The position numbers and the translations under genes are program-made. From the NCBI RefSeq assembly GCF_014529535.1, contig NW_023503509.1:868001-932000 (forward strand): a DNA stretch of 64,000 nucleotides, given 5' to 3'. The notes under the pieces are model-generated. The model did no database searches and was not told the origin of the DNA. It worked only from the letters and a program-made list of their open reading frames with translations. This DNA is from Bradysia coprophila (Eukaryota; Arthropoda; Insecta; Diptera; Sciaridae). Below, piece after piece: positions 46,106 through 58,912 of this stretch. Positions within the stretch are counted from its first letter, which is position 1; every line of letters starts with the position of its first letter.

Positions 46106-48268
46106 ACGAGCCGTCAGAACTGTCGGAGCGTTTGCTGCGACTGAGCCCCGTACGAACCCGTACATCTATTGCGCACGTGACCCTAGTTCGTCCGTCGCCC
46201 CACTCTTACCGTAAGTCTACTGCGCCCGTAAACGTCGGTAAAGTAAAATTCTTATGAAATTTGTACGTCTTAAAAATTGCGCATAGCGCAATTACGAAGC
46301 CCCGTACGATGTTCCTTTCAAACGTAACACAAATTTCAAATTGACCTAAAATTTCCTCAGCTCTATATTAACCTATATTTACCTATAAATAAACAATTTA
46401 CTGATAAATATGCTAGTATATAGCTCAAAATAACTATCTATACCGTTATATAGCTCAATATAGCTAGATATATTTATATATAGATATCCATATTTGGGAT
46501 CATTGAAACACCCCACATACGTAACCACTCACTTCCCACTGATCAGTGACTTTGTAAGTATCATTTTCACCGATTTATATTGATTTAACAAAAATCCAAA
46601 ATGGCGGTCGACGGCCATTTTGTTAGGAAGTGGAAAATAGGTAGTACGACTGCTTTACATTCGTTAGTACCTTTCAAACAAAAAAAAAATCATGAAATTC
46701 GGTCAAAGTTTACTCGAGATATTAATAAACGAGCCGTCAGAACAGTCGGAGCGTTTGCTGCGAAAGAGCCCCGTACGAACCCGTACATCTATTGCGCACG
46801 TGACCCTAGTGCGTCTGTCACCCTAGTTGAAGTCAAATTATTATGAAATGTGTACATCTTACAAATTGCGCATAGCGCAATTACGAAGCCCCGTACGAGT
46901 ATTGAGTATAAATACACATAGGGCCTAGTATCGGCCTCAGTCCGAGGATCCAAATTTAATTTTTTTTTTCAACTACATTCTATTCGGCCTTTGATTACCT
47001 TCCAAATGAAACAAAAAATACGGAAAACGGATGAAATTTGCTCGAGTTATATGTAAAATACACATAGGGCCCTAGTAGCGGCCTAAGTCCGAGGACCCAA
47101 ATTTAATTTTTTTTCAACAACATTCTATTCGGCCTTTGATTACCTTCCAAATGAAACAAAAATTACGAAAAACGGATGAAATTTGCTCGAGTTATATGTA
47201 AAATACACATAGGGCCCTAGTAGCGGCCTTAGTCCAAGGACCCAAATTTAATTTTTTTTTCAACAACATTCTATTCGGCTTTTGATTACCTTCTAAATGA
47301 CACAAAAATTACGAAAAACGAATGAAATTTACTTGAGTTCTATGTAAAATACACATAGGGCCCTAGTAGCTTTTCACTTCTAAGGCCCTAACTCACGGTC
47401 CACTCACCCGATTTAAAAAAAACTTTTTTTTCCTGGATTGGTATTGACAATGCCGTGTCATTTACATTTCCATCGTTTATTTTGCCATAAATATCACCAA
47501 AAGACCTTAAATCACGTAGGTGGCCCTAACTCACGAAGGGCCGACCCGAATATGCCCATCTTCGAACTTAGCCTCACTATTTTGACTATCTAAAAAATTT
47601 TTGAAATCGGATTTGATTTACTCAAGATATCGACGTGACAGACAGACGGACAAACGGACAGACGGACAGACGGCCCAAATTTTTATTGCGGATTCGTCAT
47701 CTATGAACATAGGCAAACACTTTGCCCTTACCGTCTGCTTCGAATTCCATCAATTACACACGGCATCGTAATCCTATAAGCCCCTTCGTACTTCGTACGG
47801 GGCTAAAAAGTTTTTTAAAATCGGGTGCGTGGACCATGAGTTAGGGCCTTAGAAGTGAAATGCTACTAGGGCCCTATGTGTATTTTACATAGAACTCGAG
47901 TAAATTTCATTCGTTTTTCGTAATTTTTGTTTCATTTGGAAGGTAATCAAAGGCCGAATAGAATGTTGTTGAAAAAAAATTAAATTTGGGTCCTCGGACT
48001 ATGTGTATTTATACTCAATAAATTAAAATTTTTGAAATTTTTGTTTCATTTGAAAGGAACGTCGTACGGGGCTTCGTAATTGCGCTATGCGCAATTTGTA
48101 AGATGTACACATTACATAATAATTTTACTTTAACTACATTAACCGGCGCAATAGGCTTACGGTCAAAGTAGGGAGACAGACGCACTAGGGTCACGTACGA
48201 AATAGATATACGGGTTTGTACGGGGCTCAGTCGCAGCAAACGCTCCGACTGTTCTGATGGCTCGTTTT
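46106..48268. mobile_element. Palindromic cluster of an older subfamily of GTACG-ended elements
   Basis: The left end (CGAGCCGTCAGAACTGTCGG) is mirrored at the right end (CCGACTGTTCTGATGGCTCG, ending about 48268). A second inward-facing left end lies at 46728. Between are the AATTGCGC hairpin motifs (46335, 46865, 48080), three ~140-bp units with CACATAGGGCCCTAGTAGCG, a CGGACAGACGGAC microsatellite (47640-47675) and the inverted 5' end ACTTCGTACGGGGCTAA (47797-47813). ATATAGCTATATA-rich sequence at 46370-46500 matches 2810-2930. Confidence 0.82.
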
Positions 48269-48473
48269 ATTCGATTTATTCGATAAAATCGTTCTATTGA
48301 GTTTCCAAAACCCTAAGAGTTTAGTTTCTTTTTCGATTGCTGAGTAGAAGAAATCACAGCGTTGGGTGCTTCAGCATCTTTCAAAAGATTCGGTAAGATT
48401 TCCTGTGTGTACTATTACAATATTATAAAAAACGATCGTTTGGTGTATTCAAAAGAGGGCTCGCTCCTCTATA

Positions 48474-48479
48474 TTTATT
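48474..48479 (-). terminator. Polyadenylation signal of the acyltransferase gene
   Basis: AATAAA on the minus strand, about 30 bp after the stop codon. Confidence 0.6.
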
Positions 48480-48508
48480 CACTCTATGCTCCCATTGTGA
48501 TGAGCGAT

Positions 48509-50157
48509 TCACTTTGTTTTGTGTAACTCAATGTATCTGGCCATTTCATCCTCGATCCCTGCGACGAAATCGTCCAGAAATCCGGGCAATTTTCTTATTA
48601 CTCGATCTGGCATCACCAAACCTAACGTTACTTCCTCACCATAAGTGTATGAGTCGATAGCGACCACTTCTTCGATAACAATTGGACTGAACACATACAT
48701 TGCAGTGACTAAATCACCGCCAAAAATCGTGAAATAGTTCTGAGGGCCAACCATATTCGAAATGTATGTGGATTCAGTAAGTGATCCTGACAGTTCAAAC
48801 AGTTGTGGAATGAGAGAAATGACTGCTCCCACGAGATTAGTGGCAATCTTCAAAAGACGCATTCCCAAACGAGTCGTGGCATGCCTTATACGTGTATCAA
48901 TTAGCTGAAGTCTCTCTTGAAGAGGTTTGACATTCAATGGTAAGTCGAACCATAGCGTGTATACGTTAACGCAAAGTTCTAAACTCTTATACGGATAGTC
49001 TGCTTCAACCGTGCCTGCCAATATTGTGGATGGTTTTTCCAATTTCGATGAACTGATAGCTCGTTCAAATGCTGCTGATACAAATGCGAATAGTACTGAT
49101 ACTAGGCGGACCGGATTCTCTTTACTTAGTTTTCGTTGTATGGTCTTCAGTTCAGTCAAATTAAGTGTCACAGCGCGACAATGACTCCTTCCTCGCATTT
49201 CCGTCAGGTCGTTCTAGAAAAGGTGAAGGTTCATTTCGTTATGATTATTCAGGATCACAAATATTTTTGCCTTACCTCTCTCACATGTGCCTGACCAAGA
49301 CACTGACCGTAAACGCTAGCAAACCATCCAGAACCAATACTACAGAGCAGAAGTGTTTCAATCACAGTTGTAATTTTGCTGCAGAAACTCGGTTCCTTTC
49401 TGTTCCACTCTAATGCATCTATCTTAATCGGAAACAGATCATCAGCAAAAGCGTATCGGATCGCTTGTGTGAAACTGGTTCCGTCAGTATAAGAATGATG
49501 AACGCTCCAAACGATAGCATATTCCTTCGATTCATCGCGGTCCAAAATATGCATTTCCCACTGAGGCTTGTGATTTGCATAAATTGTGTCTGTCAACACC
49601 TCGCATCTCTCATGAATCTCGACATCCAAACTCCTGTTCACCTTATCAATCACCAAATGGTCTTCTGCTCGAAAGTTGTGATTGACATTCCAACAGAAGG
49701 TCCCAAGCTTTTTAACGATGCGGTAGCCAAGTTTCTCAAACGGTCGGTACGGTGTGTCAACACGACCACCTGACACTAACGTTGTTTCATAGTTTACGAA
49801 TCGGTAAAGTTTATCCACAATTTTATCAACATTTGGAGTTCCCGTGCATTTCAAAACGTACAGAACATTCGACCCTTTTGTGTCTTCAGCCATGATTGTC
49901 TCAGATCCCGGTTCCATCATTCGGTACTCATTTTTGTCCAATAGAAAGTTTACTATAAATCGCGATGCAACGACGATCAGATATGCCCCAATGGAAATCA
50001 GATGGGCTACAAAGCCAAGGAATAAATAATAAAATTTGTCGAATAAGCCGTGCAAATTCATGATGACTTCGATGATTTTGAATTCCAGCGGTGAAGTATA
50101 TTCGTTAGTGATGCGCAAACTGAAATCGAAAAGAAAGTACTCAAACAGTGACGTCAT
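48509..50157 (-). CDS. Wax ester synthase/diacylglycerol acyltransferase-type protein (WSD family)
   Basis: Members transfer acyl groups from acyl-CoA to alcohols or diacylglycerol at the ER, which here would suggest lipid storage or cuticular waxes. Two exons (49276-50157 and 48509-49213, 62-bp intron, GT..AG) give 528 codons. A hydrophobic segment lies at about residues 41-73. The acyltransferase signature HHSYTDG (HHxxxDG, residues 220-226) has both His residues and the Asp intact. The C-terminal half contains LAGTVEADYPYKS and ISNMVGPQNYFTIFGG, the latter like the conserved NxxGP region of this family. It ends IELHKTK-stop. Translation may start at the ATG of 50157 or at Met33 (MNLHGLFDKFYY), just before the membrane segment. 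Confidence 0.9.
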
Positions 50158-50351
50158 TCGGCTGATGTTATTTACACGCGCGTGCGAATAGTTATTTCAC
50201 AGTGGATGTGACTATTCGCACTCGCGTGCGAATAGCCAAAACAACGAGTACTGTCTATTCGTGATCGAAAAGGACATTTTAGTTTGTCGATTCAATGTCA
50301 ATAAAGCTATTGTTGTTTGAGTTTGACCACAACATTTACTTAATGGATAGG

Positions 50352-51400
50352 TTGGATACTAGAGATGTGCGGACCGCTCGAAAATGTCGGGCTGTTTGAG
50401 TTTTTATCCGGCCCGACCGGACTCGGGCCGGACGCGCTTTGAAAATGGAAATATTCTGTTCGTGAAATAACTATCATATGCATGCATATACCATCATCGA
50501 CTATCAAACACGAACTTGACTACAAAAACGACGACGATTTCATCCAACCTCAATTTTTTTTGTCGAAAATTGTGACGGATTTAACAAATTTTGCAAATTA
50601 AAGCCGCTTCGCGCTCATTTAGGTGGCTCATTTGACATAAAAAAATTGTTCAGGTTGTTATGTCCTGTGGATGAAATCTGCCACTTCATGTTTCCTTGGA
50701 ACAGACATATAACACAATACTGACAATACTCCTTCTTGTTCTTATTAGAATATACAGTTTGATATGATATTTGTCATAATTTGTATTATTTTTTCTATAC
50801 CATTGCGAACATTGTAAATTTGTGAAAAGAAAAATGCAACGTACCCGCAGAATTTTTCTTTTCACAAAGAATCATATTATATAATCTTAGTGACATATTT
50901 CTGGCCAAAACATTCTTTAAATCGATTTTTTACCATGAAGCCATGATGGCTAATTTTTGCCCAAATGGAGAAAAATGTAGATCTGGTTCTGTTCTACATT
51001 TAAAGAATGTCTTGGCCAGAAATATGTCACTAAGCTTTATGATTCTTTGCAACTTCTTTGAAATTTTTCGTACGTTTCGTTAACATTCAGTTGAACTCAT
51101 TTGAACTTGTAGAATGTAATCAAAACATATCCGACTAACGTCTAATGCTACTTGAAAGTGCGACGATGGTATATTTGATATACGTCTGCTTTTTCAAGGA
51201 CTTTTTCAAACAATTGAAAATTTTCGGGCTTTTTCGGACGGCCCGGAAAAAGCCCAGTCCGATCCGGCCGGGCTCGGATCGGGTTGGGCCACAAATTGGT
51301 CGGGCCAGTTTGGATCGGGCTTTCAAAGTGAATTTCGGGCCGGGCTTCGGGCAGAACGGGTTTCAAAAAAACCTCGGCCCGCACATCTCTAGTTGGATAC
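50352..51400. mobile_element. hAT-like non-autonomous element (50360-51392) with 8-bp target duplication
   Basis: TTGGATAC at 50352-50359 is repeated at 51393-51400. The ends are TAGAGATGTGCGG and CCGCACATCTCTA. The GC-rich subterminal parts (CGGGCCGGACGCGC on the left, CGGGCCGGGCTTCGGGC on the right) are related. The interior has no transposase. It contains a second hairpin (about 50868-51052: TTAGTGACATATTTCTGGCC and its mirror). An 8-bp duplication and TAGAGATG-type ends are known from hAT elements. Confidence 0.9.
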
Positions 51401-52382
51401 TACAGTCGATCTCAAGGGCCCTCTCAATAGAACAAACTGACAAATTAAAATGAAAAATCATATATTTAAATGTGTGTGTGACAGCTTCGTGTACAGACAG
51501 TAAGAGGAACTCTTAATGTCAAAAGTAAAGGTACTCAAAATGTCAAAAGAATACTAAGGTTGACGTTTTCGTTTTATTGGTGTGTGTGATATAATTTTTC
51601 AATGAATTTCGAGTCATAATTCCTCTAGGTAGTCTACCTCTATGGTCGATCTTACCACTTGGTTTCCAATGTCATCATCAAATTGCAATCCCACGTAACA
51701 TTGCGGAACGACGAGAAACATTTTAGCCTTTGAAAGCTCAAGTTGTTGTTGAACCTTCCCTCGATCCCATCCCTGTACGGTTAAGTTACTAAGAGTTCTT
51801 GCGAGTGATTCTTCCCTTGCAATCCCAGTTAGTCAGAACTGTATGGATGCAATCTACTTCAGGTCAATTCGAGAAAAAAAGTTTCTCAAAACTTCTCTTA
51901 CATCGGAACTAAATAGTGCCTTCAACCATGTCTTCTGTCTTGTGAAGGGATACTACGGAACAACTGATGATGTGCAGTTCTCTACTGCCCTATACCAAAG
52001 TATCCTGAGTCCAAAACAGTCTTGTGGGGCAACGAACTCGTGTAATTACAAGAAATTTTGAGTCGGTCTTCGGGACGAAAACATTATATTCACGCCCGTT
52101 GAGCTCACCAATCACACTGTCGCGGTTCATTTGAAATCGAAACACGAGCGTGTATATGGCTCAGTATTATGGCATGACTGATATTCTTCTTTTTCTGATA
52201 AAATCATATGGAGACGTCAACAATTTTGACAGTATACGTTTTGAATAAAGTGTTTGAAAACAATCATTTTCTTTCCGGTTACCCCTAATAAACCGATTTC
52301 GGACATTCAAGAGTATCATTTTTGATCAAATTAAAATCGATTTGTCGTCAATCAAATTGATTAAAAAGGTGAAATCGAAGAA
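51401..52382. other. Upstream region of the aminopeptidase gene
   Basis: No repeat or gene was recognised. A 72-codon frame at 51843-52061 has no resemblance to a known family. Confidence 0.45.
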
Positions 52383-55300
52383 ATGAAACCCGAATTCAAA
52401 CGGCTGCCGACAAATGTCGTACCAAAACACTATAATTTGGAACTGACACCGTGTTTGACTTCATTCACATTCGATGGAAAGATATCGGTTCAGTTTAAGG
52501 TTGGTTACAATCCCAAATAGAATCAGTATCAAATGCAAATCAGATCAAATATCAAGAGTGATTCAGAGCTCTCTCTCGCTCATAAATAACGTCGTTCAAC
52601 AATAATTCTAGATCCGAGAAGAAACGGACACCATTGTTTTAAATGCCGTTGATTTGGCGATCAAAGATGCGTCAGCACGATTAGATGGAACGGATGAATC
52701 ACTTGAATCGTCCGGCATCGCATTCTGTTCGGAACAAGAAACGGTTACCCTGAAATTTCCTAAAAGCCTATCCACTGGTTCAGAAGGGGTTCTCGATATT
52801 TTGTTTAACGGCTGTTTGAATGACAAAATGAAGGGTTTCTATCGGAGTAAATATCACGCACAAAGCGGTGAAGAACGTTACGCTGGTGTCACGCAATTGT
52901 AAGTCATTCAATTCAAACGACATTTCAAAATATTCATTTGTGTCGGTTGTTGTTTTATTGCAGTGCGGCTACAGATGCACGACGATGTTTCCCATGCTGG
53001 GATGAACCAGCGATCAAGGCAACATTTGACATAACACTTGTCGTTCCCAACGATCGAGTTGCACTGTCAAATATGCCAGCGGTAGCTGAACGAAGCGTTG
53101 GCGATTCGTTACGTGAAATTCGATTTGATACAACACCAGTCATGTCGACGTATCTGGTGGTGGTTGTTGTTGGCGAATATGATTATGTCGAGACGAAATC
53201 AAACGACGGCGTTTTGGTTCGTGTGTACACACCGGTTGGAAAGAAAGGACAAGGTCTGTTTGCCCTTGAAGTGGCCACGAAAGCATTGCCATACTACAAG
53301 GAATACTTTAACATTGCGTATCCGCTGCCGAAACTGGATCTTATCGCAATTGGTGACTTTGCTTTTGGCGCTATGGAAAATTGGGGTGAGTCTCTATCTG
53401 TTGCTGCGGCAGTCCATGTATTAAAGTGTGACAAACTCTTCGTAGGACTGATTACTTATCGAGAAACCACCGTTCTGGTTGATCCCGAGAACACTTCGTC
53501 GATTCGGAAGCAAATGATTGCATTGACTGTTGGTCATGAGATCGCCCATCAATGGTTCGGGAATTTGGGTATGAGTCGCCGTTTTATTCACCTTTCGTCA
53601 TCGCCTTAATAAAACAAAAATTCTGCCCTTAGTGACAATGGAATGGTGGACGCATTTATGGTTGAACGAGGGATACGCCTCGTTTGTTGAATTCCTGTGT
53701 GTCAACGAACTGTTCCCGGAATACGATATATGGACGCAATTTGTGGCTGACGTATATACACGAGCCCTTGCATTGGACTGTTTAAAGAACTCCCATCCTA
53801 TTGAAGTTCCCGTTGCGCATCCATCCGAAGTAAATGAAATTTTCGACGTCATCAGCTATTCGAAAGGTGCCAGTGTGATTCGAATGTTGCATGAATACAT
53901 TGGTGACGATGATTTTCGCAAAGGAATGAACATCTACCTGACACGTCATCAATATCGCAACACGTGCACTGAAGATTTGTGGGAGGCATTGAGCGCGGCG
54001 AGTAACAAACCGGTTGCTAATGTTATGTCAACGTGGACCAAACAAATGGGCTATCCGGTAATCACAGTATCGGCCAGGCAAGATGGTGCTAAGCGACGAA
54101 TTTTAACATTAAATCAAAGTAAATTCACAGCCGATGGTGTTGAACCAGCCGAAGACTACTTTTGGATGGTACCAATTACTGTTTCAACATCGAAGGCACC
54201 ACGGGAAATTGCTGTCGCGAAAATGTTCGATATCAAGACCGTGGACATCGAGGTCGATGATGTGGGCGACAATGATTGGGTGAAAATCAATCCGGGAACA
54301 GTTGGATTTTATCGGACACATTACACACCGGAAATGCTCAATTTACTAATGCCAGCCATAAGGAATCAGTCGTTGCCACCGTTAGATCGTTTAGATTTGG
54401 TCGACGATTCATTTGCACTGGTGCAGGCTGGTCGTGCATCTACACGTGAAGTGCTTGAACTGATCGACGCTTACCAAACGGAGACTAACTACACGGTTTG
54501 GTCGTCGATCACGAATTCAATGATTAAATTACAGACACTGCTGTCGCACACAACCGTTGACGAACGGTTCGACAAATATGTGATTGCACTGTACGAACCA
54601 ATTGCCAACCGATTGGGTTGGGACTGCAAAACCGGCGAAAATCATTTAGATACACTGTTGCGGAGCCTGGTTTTAAATCGGCTCGTTTCGTGTGGATGCC
54701 GTGCGACCATCGACGAAGCAAGAAGGCGCTTCAAACTACACGCAAGCGGTGAACAACTTTTAGCCGCTGATCTTCGTTCAACTTGCTATATGGCTGTCAT
54801 GCGGAACGGTGATACGGCAATTTATGAAGAAATGTTACGTTTGTATCGGCTGCACGATTTACAGGAAGAGAAGGATCGGATTTCGCGAGCTCTCGGCTCG
54901 TTCCGTAATGTCGAGATTCTGAAGCGTGTGATTGACTTTGCTGTTTCGGTAAGCGAAATTTTCCATCAAAACCGTCTGTCAGAATTGAATTTCCGTTTTC
55001 ATGCGATTACAGACGGAAGTGCATGCACAAGACACAGTTTTCGTTATAGGATCCGTGGCAATGAATCCGAAGGGACGTGAAATGTGCTGGGATTATTTCA
55101 AGGAGAATTCAGTGAATTTGGCGGCACAATTTAGGGTATGTTTTGCTATTACGTAAGCCATAATAACCAATCACTCTCTCACACTCTCTCTCTCTTATCC
55201 TGCACTATCGCCATTTTAGGGTGGTGTTTTGTTGGCACGTCTGGTGAAATTTTTGACCGAAAACTTTACATCCGAAGAAAAGGCACACGAAGTGGAACAG

Positions 55301-55435
55301 TTCTTTAAAGAGAACAGTTTCGCCGGCACCGAAAGAACCGTATCACAATCGGTTGAAACGATTCGTTTGAATGCAATGTGGTTACAGCGCGATCTTCAAA
55401 GCATAACTGAATTTTTGGACATCGCATCCAACTAA
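52383..55435 (+). CDS. Puromycin-sensitive aminopeptidase-type M1 metallopeptidase
   Basis: A cytosolic zinc exopeptidase that removes N-terminal residues from peptides. Seven exons join in frame to 867 codons, close to the family's usual length: 52383-52499, 52612-52898, 52964-53385, 53446-53568, 53633-54948, 55013-55135 and 55220-55435. The protein begins [20 protein letters not shown]. It has [15 protein letters not shown], the substrate-binding GAMEN (residues 270-274) and the zinc site HEIAH with the distal Glu in WLNEG (His306, His310, Glu329). The likely catalytic Tyr392 is in [12 protein letters not shown]. The ERAP1-C-like helical domain ends LDIASN-stop. There is no signal peptide, which fits the cytosolic type rather than the membrane aminopeptidase N type. 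AATAAA lies at 55462-55467. The gene appears intact. Confidence 0.96.
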
Positions 55436-55461
55436 ACGATCGATAATGGAGAAAAAAATTA

Positions 55462-55467
55462 AATAAA
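55462..55467 (+). terminator. Polyadenylation signal of the aminopeptidase gene
   Basis: AATAAA 27 bp after the stop codon. Confidence 0.65.
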
Positions 55468-55499
55468 ATTTGACTGAACAATTTACGTGCATCAATGTT

Positions 55500-56819
55500 T
55501 CACAAGAGAAATTATGTTTACTTCGCGAGCCCGAAACAAACTAAAGAAAACTTCCATTATTGGGTGGAACGCATCAACGATTTTCTTTGTCGGAGACTTT
55601 TTTGACGAAAGTATTCAAAACAACAGGAAAAATAAACAATTTCCATTTTTCGTTTGGTTAATATTCAACGAATCCGAATGGGATATAGAATTCGATTTTC
55701 TTGTAAATAGTACTCGTAGGATGGACCGATTTTCTCCGGAAAATGCAAAATTATATGGTTTTTCAGGCAGCACAGAGTTGAGAAACAGGGTGAATACATA
55801 GCCTGTGATGTATCATGAGATTGTAAGTTGGATGGACTCTTCAACATTGAGCTCGCGTATCTGTAAGGAAATGCTACGTAAGAAGCCACGACAACTACAT
55901 AGGATACGGAACAGCTCCTCGTCATGCCTCAAGACAACATCTTCAAACAGCTTATGGACCCAGACGTCGCTATTTGTTGCAAATATAGTGAACTTAGTAT
56001 AAAGCGCTCAAGACGGTTTCTTTTGTGAAACAGCCCACCGAAATCGGACATGTCTTCCTGTGGATTTTTTTTGTGTGCCTCGATAGGTGTTAGTCAGTAG
56101 AAGACAGGTGGAAATTTCTCCTAGGTCATGAAAGGTATAAGGTCGTGTGGGGTGTCATTAGAAAGGTTATTGCATGTACTTTCGGGGTAAATAGGTTCTT
56201 GTTGGGTCTAGAATTCATCTACACTGAGTTATGGAGAACTCCTAACGGCTTCTGTGCACCTGAAAAGCACCTAAAAATCAATAATTCCCCCTTATTGCTA
56301 CTGGTCTTAGCTTTCCAATGACACTAGACATGCATGGGGAGAGTATCGATGAATGTGGTTTTGGAATGTAAATTTGATGCTGTTTCGCTACTTGTTTTAG
56401 ATAAAACTACTTCAAAAAAGTGTGAGAGAATTCGGAGGAGGTGTTTTACATTTCCCAGTTTTAACAAACAGTCTATACGGTCTGCATTCTATAAACAGTA
56501 TAATTTATATTTATGTACGTAAATTAGCTACATGCGATCTGTTTTAAATTTTTTATAAATCATTTAGCTTTGTCATAAAATACACAACTTTTGTCGTCAA
56601 ACTTTATGTCTGAACTTTCAGAGCTAGTTGAAACCACTAAACTCACCGTATATTTTTGTTAATAGATCAGCTCACGAGTACTACGTATCTATATGTATAG
56701 TAGGTTCCGACAAATTCACAGTATAGGCAATAAAGCGTCACTTTTTTTTGCTCAACCTCAAACTGAAGATTTTGCAGCTCAACTGAAATAGAACATCATT
56801 GTTCATTAAAAATTGATAA
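55500..56819. other. Intergenic, no feature recognised
   Basis: Several frames of 60-104 codons are present, but none shows a domain or a splice-supported extension. Confidence 0.45.
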
Positions 56820-58199
56820 AAACAAGGCATCAGAACAGTCGGAGCGTTTGCTGCGACTTAGCCCCGTACGACCCGTAATCCTATTTCGTCTGTAAACATA
56901 ATACGTCCGTAGCCGTAATACGCTCGGAACCCTAATAAGTCTACAACCCTCTAATGCGTCTGTTACCAAAATGCTAGTCAAGTTGGGCATGGTCAAATTT
57001 ACTGAAACTGTTCATTTTTAAAATTGCGCAATTACGAAAGCCCGTACGAAGTACTCTCAAATAAAACCAACAATTTACGATATTATTTCAGAAACCCAAA
57101 ATTTTTTGCCAACTTTCCATTGGGTATGAAACAAAAACTAGCAAAATCGGTTGAGATTTACTCGATTTATGTGCAAAAAACACTTAGGGACGAGTAGCGG
57201 ACTCAGTTCAAGGACCTAATTCTAGAAATTTTTCCACAACACGCTATTTAGTGTGCAAGTACATCTCAGATTTTACAAAAATTGGCGAAAACGGATTAAT
57301 TTCACTTCATTTTTACCGATTTATATTGTTTTTAATAAAATCCAATATGGCCGTCGGCAGCCACTTTGTTAGGAAACCGGAAATATTAGTAACGCTTTGC
57401 ATTCGTCAATACGTTCAAACAAAAAAAAAGTTCATGAAATTCGGTCAAAATATACTGAAGATATTGGCAAAAAACACCTCGTTCACTGTACGGCCGAGTA
57501 GCCGGATATGAGCTCACTCCAAGGGACTCACGCTCCGGTCAACCAAATTTAAATCCTGATTGGTACGTCCAATACCTATCTAATAAAGCAAAAGTAGTCG
57601 AAATCCGTTCAAATTTGGCCGACCTACAAGCAAAAACTGCTTCCCGCCCTGTACCTGCAATGAAAGTGAATAGATAGGTATGGCCAAACGTTCAAATTTG
57701 TTCTAGCCGGAGCACATACGGATTTGCATGGCGCCACCTCAAACGAACTCATTTCTGGTGCAAATTTCCACTAGAAATGAGTTCGTTTGAGGTGGCGCCA
57801 TGCAAATCCGTATGTGCTCCGACTTGTATGGACTGGCCATACCTACTTAAATTTGATTTTCGTACTTAAACGCACTCATTTTCATATTATTTTGACATAA
57901 AATGTGAGTGCGTTTAAGTCGAATTCGCCGATCGACCATACCTGTTCTAGACTTTCATTGTCATTAACAACTTCAGTGTTTAAATTTCCGGAGATATCTT
58001 CGAAAAACCCTTATGACAATACCAAACGGGAAAAAAAAAGAATTTTCAAAAAAGGTTGTGATCTACTCAAGTTATAGGGGTCACAGACGGACGGACAGAC
58101 AGACAGATGCTTTGCCCTTACCGTCAGCTTCCAATTCAACATGTTATACAAACGGCATATTAATCTTATAAGCCCTCAGTACTTCGTACGGGGCTAAAA
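56820..58199 (-). mobile_element. Inverted copy of the GTACG-ended element, hybrid of two subfamilies
   Basis: It begins with the inverted 3' module (AACAAGGCATCAGAACAGTC) and the motif GAAAGCCCGTACGAAGTAC near 57035. One young-type ~144-bp unit follows. The body switches to old-type sequence (CCAATATGGCCGTCGGCAGC near 57343, CTGTACGGCCGAGTAG near 57486), as in the 1894-3138 copy. It ends with a GACGGACGGACAGACAGACA microsatellite and ACTTCGTACGGGGCTAA at about 58198. A double hairpin at 57665-57960 interrupts it. Confidence 0.8.
57665..57960. mobile_element. Insertion with two hairpins
   Basis: The near-perfect hairpin 57713-57822 (arms CGGAGCACATACGGATTTGC and so on, about 47 bp each) is followed by a second, 57866-57920 (ACTTAAACGCACTCA / TGAGTGCGTTTAAGT). 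The surrounding AGGTATGGCC / GGCCATACCT and a TAGGTATGG / CCATACCT pair form an outer stem. GACTTTCATTG just right of it and CAATGAAAGTG just left suggest that the host element was split here. Confidence 0.8.
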
Positions 58200-58495
58200 A
58201 GTTGCAAGATTCGATATAGAAACAAGTGTAACGAAAAATTCGTCATTTTCATTAGAAAAAAGTAGCGATACATTTGAATTAAAACCATTTATTACTAACA
58301 AATTGCTGACTGCTGGTTTTTCATTAGATCTAGAAGGAGACAATTTTTGTTAAATTTGGAGCATCGTTGCGCCTTGCATCATTGAGCGGTTAAAATGATA
58401 CGGAGATTGAATATCATTATTTGTTCAAGTGCATCTTAGTTAAACACATTCATTACGGATTGATATTTGTGTGAAAGTTGACGTCACGAAAGTGT

Positions 58496-58640
58496 TTTTA
58501 GCCCCGTAATTTTATCCGTTTGTAATATGTGGAATTCGAAGCAGACAGTAAGGGCAAAGCATTTGTCTTTTTTCCTGATAGGTAATGACAATTTTTAGAC
58601 CCCAGATGATGGGCATATTTGAGTCGGTCCTTCCTGAGCT
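58496..58640 (+). mobile_element. Fragment of a GTACG-ended element 5' end
   Basis: TTAGCCCCGTAATTTTATCC, then GAAGCAGACAGTAAGGGCAA, match the 5' part of the family without the microsatellite. Confidence 0.7.
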
Positions 58641-58654
58641 AGGGCCGGCTAAGT

Positions 58655-58912
58655 GTTTCAATCGAATCGCAAATGAATTCTACGGTTCAAGCTCGTAAAT
58701 GAGCTCATCTGGCCGAGAATATCCGGATTGGATGTATGACATGTCTGTATGTGAGGGCAGGCAGTTGAATGCTTGGAAACACTCTAGATTACGTAATTTT
58801 GGTTTCAATCGAATCGCAACTGAATTCTGCGGCCTAACTTCGTAAATGAGCTAGGCCGAGTAGATCCGGATTGGTAAATGACATGTCTGTCTTTGAGGGC
58901 AGGCCTGATTGT
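58655..58912 (+). repeat. Two direct copies of a ~150-bp unit
   Basis: TTTCAATCGAATCGCAA, AATGAATTCTACGG or CTGAATTCTGCGG, ATCCGGATTGG, ATGACATGTCTGT and GAGGGCAGGC occur in the same order in both copies (from about 58655 and 58803). Confidence 0.8.

Noticed and set aside
45723..46165. Overlapping minus-strand frames of 85 and 76 codons
   Set aside because: They are in different frames with no recognisable motif, and part of the second lies in a repeat end.
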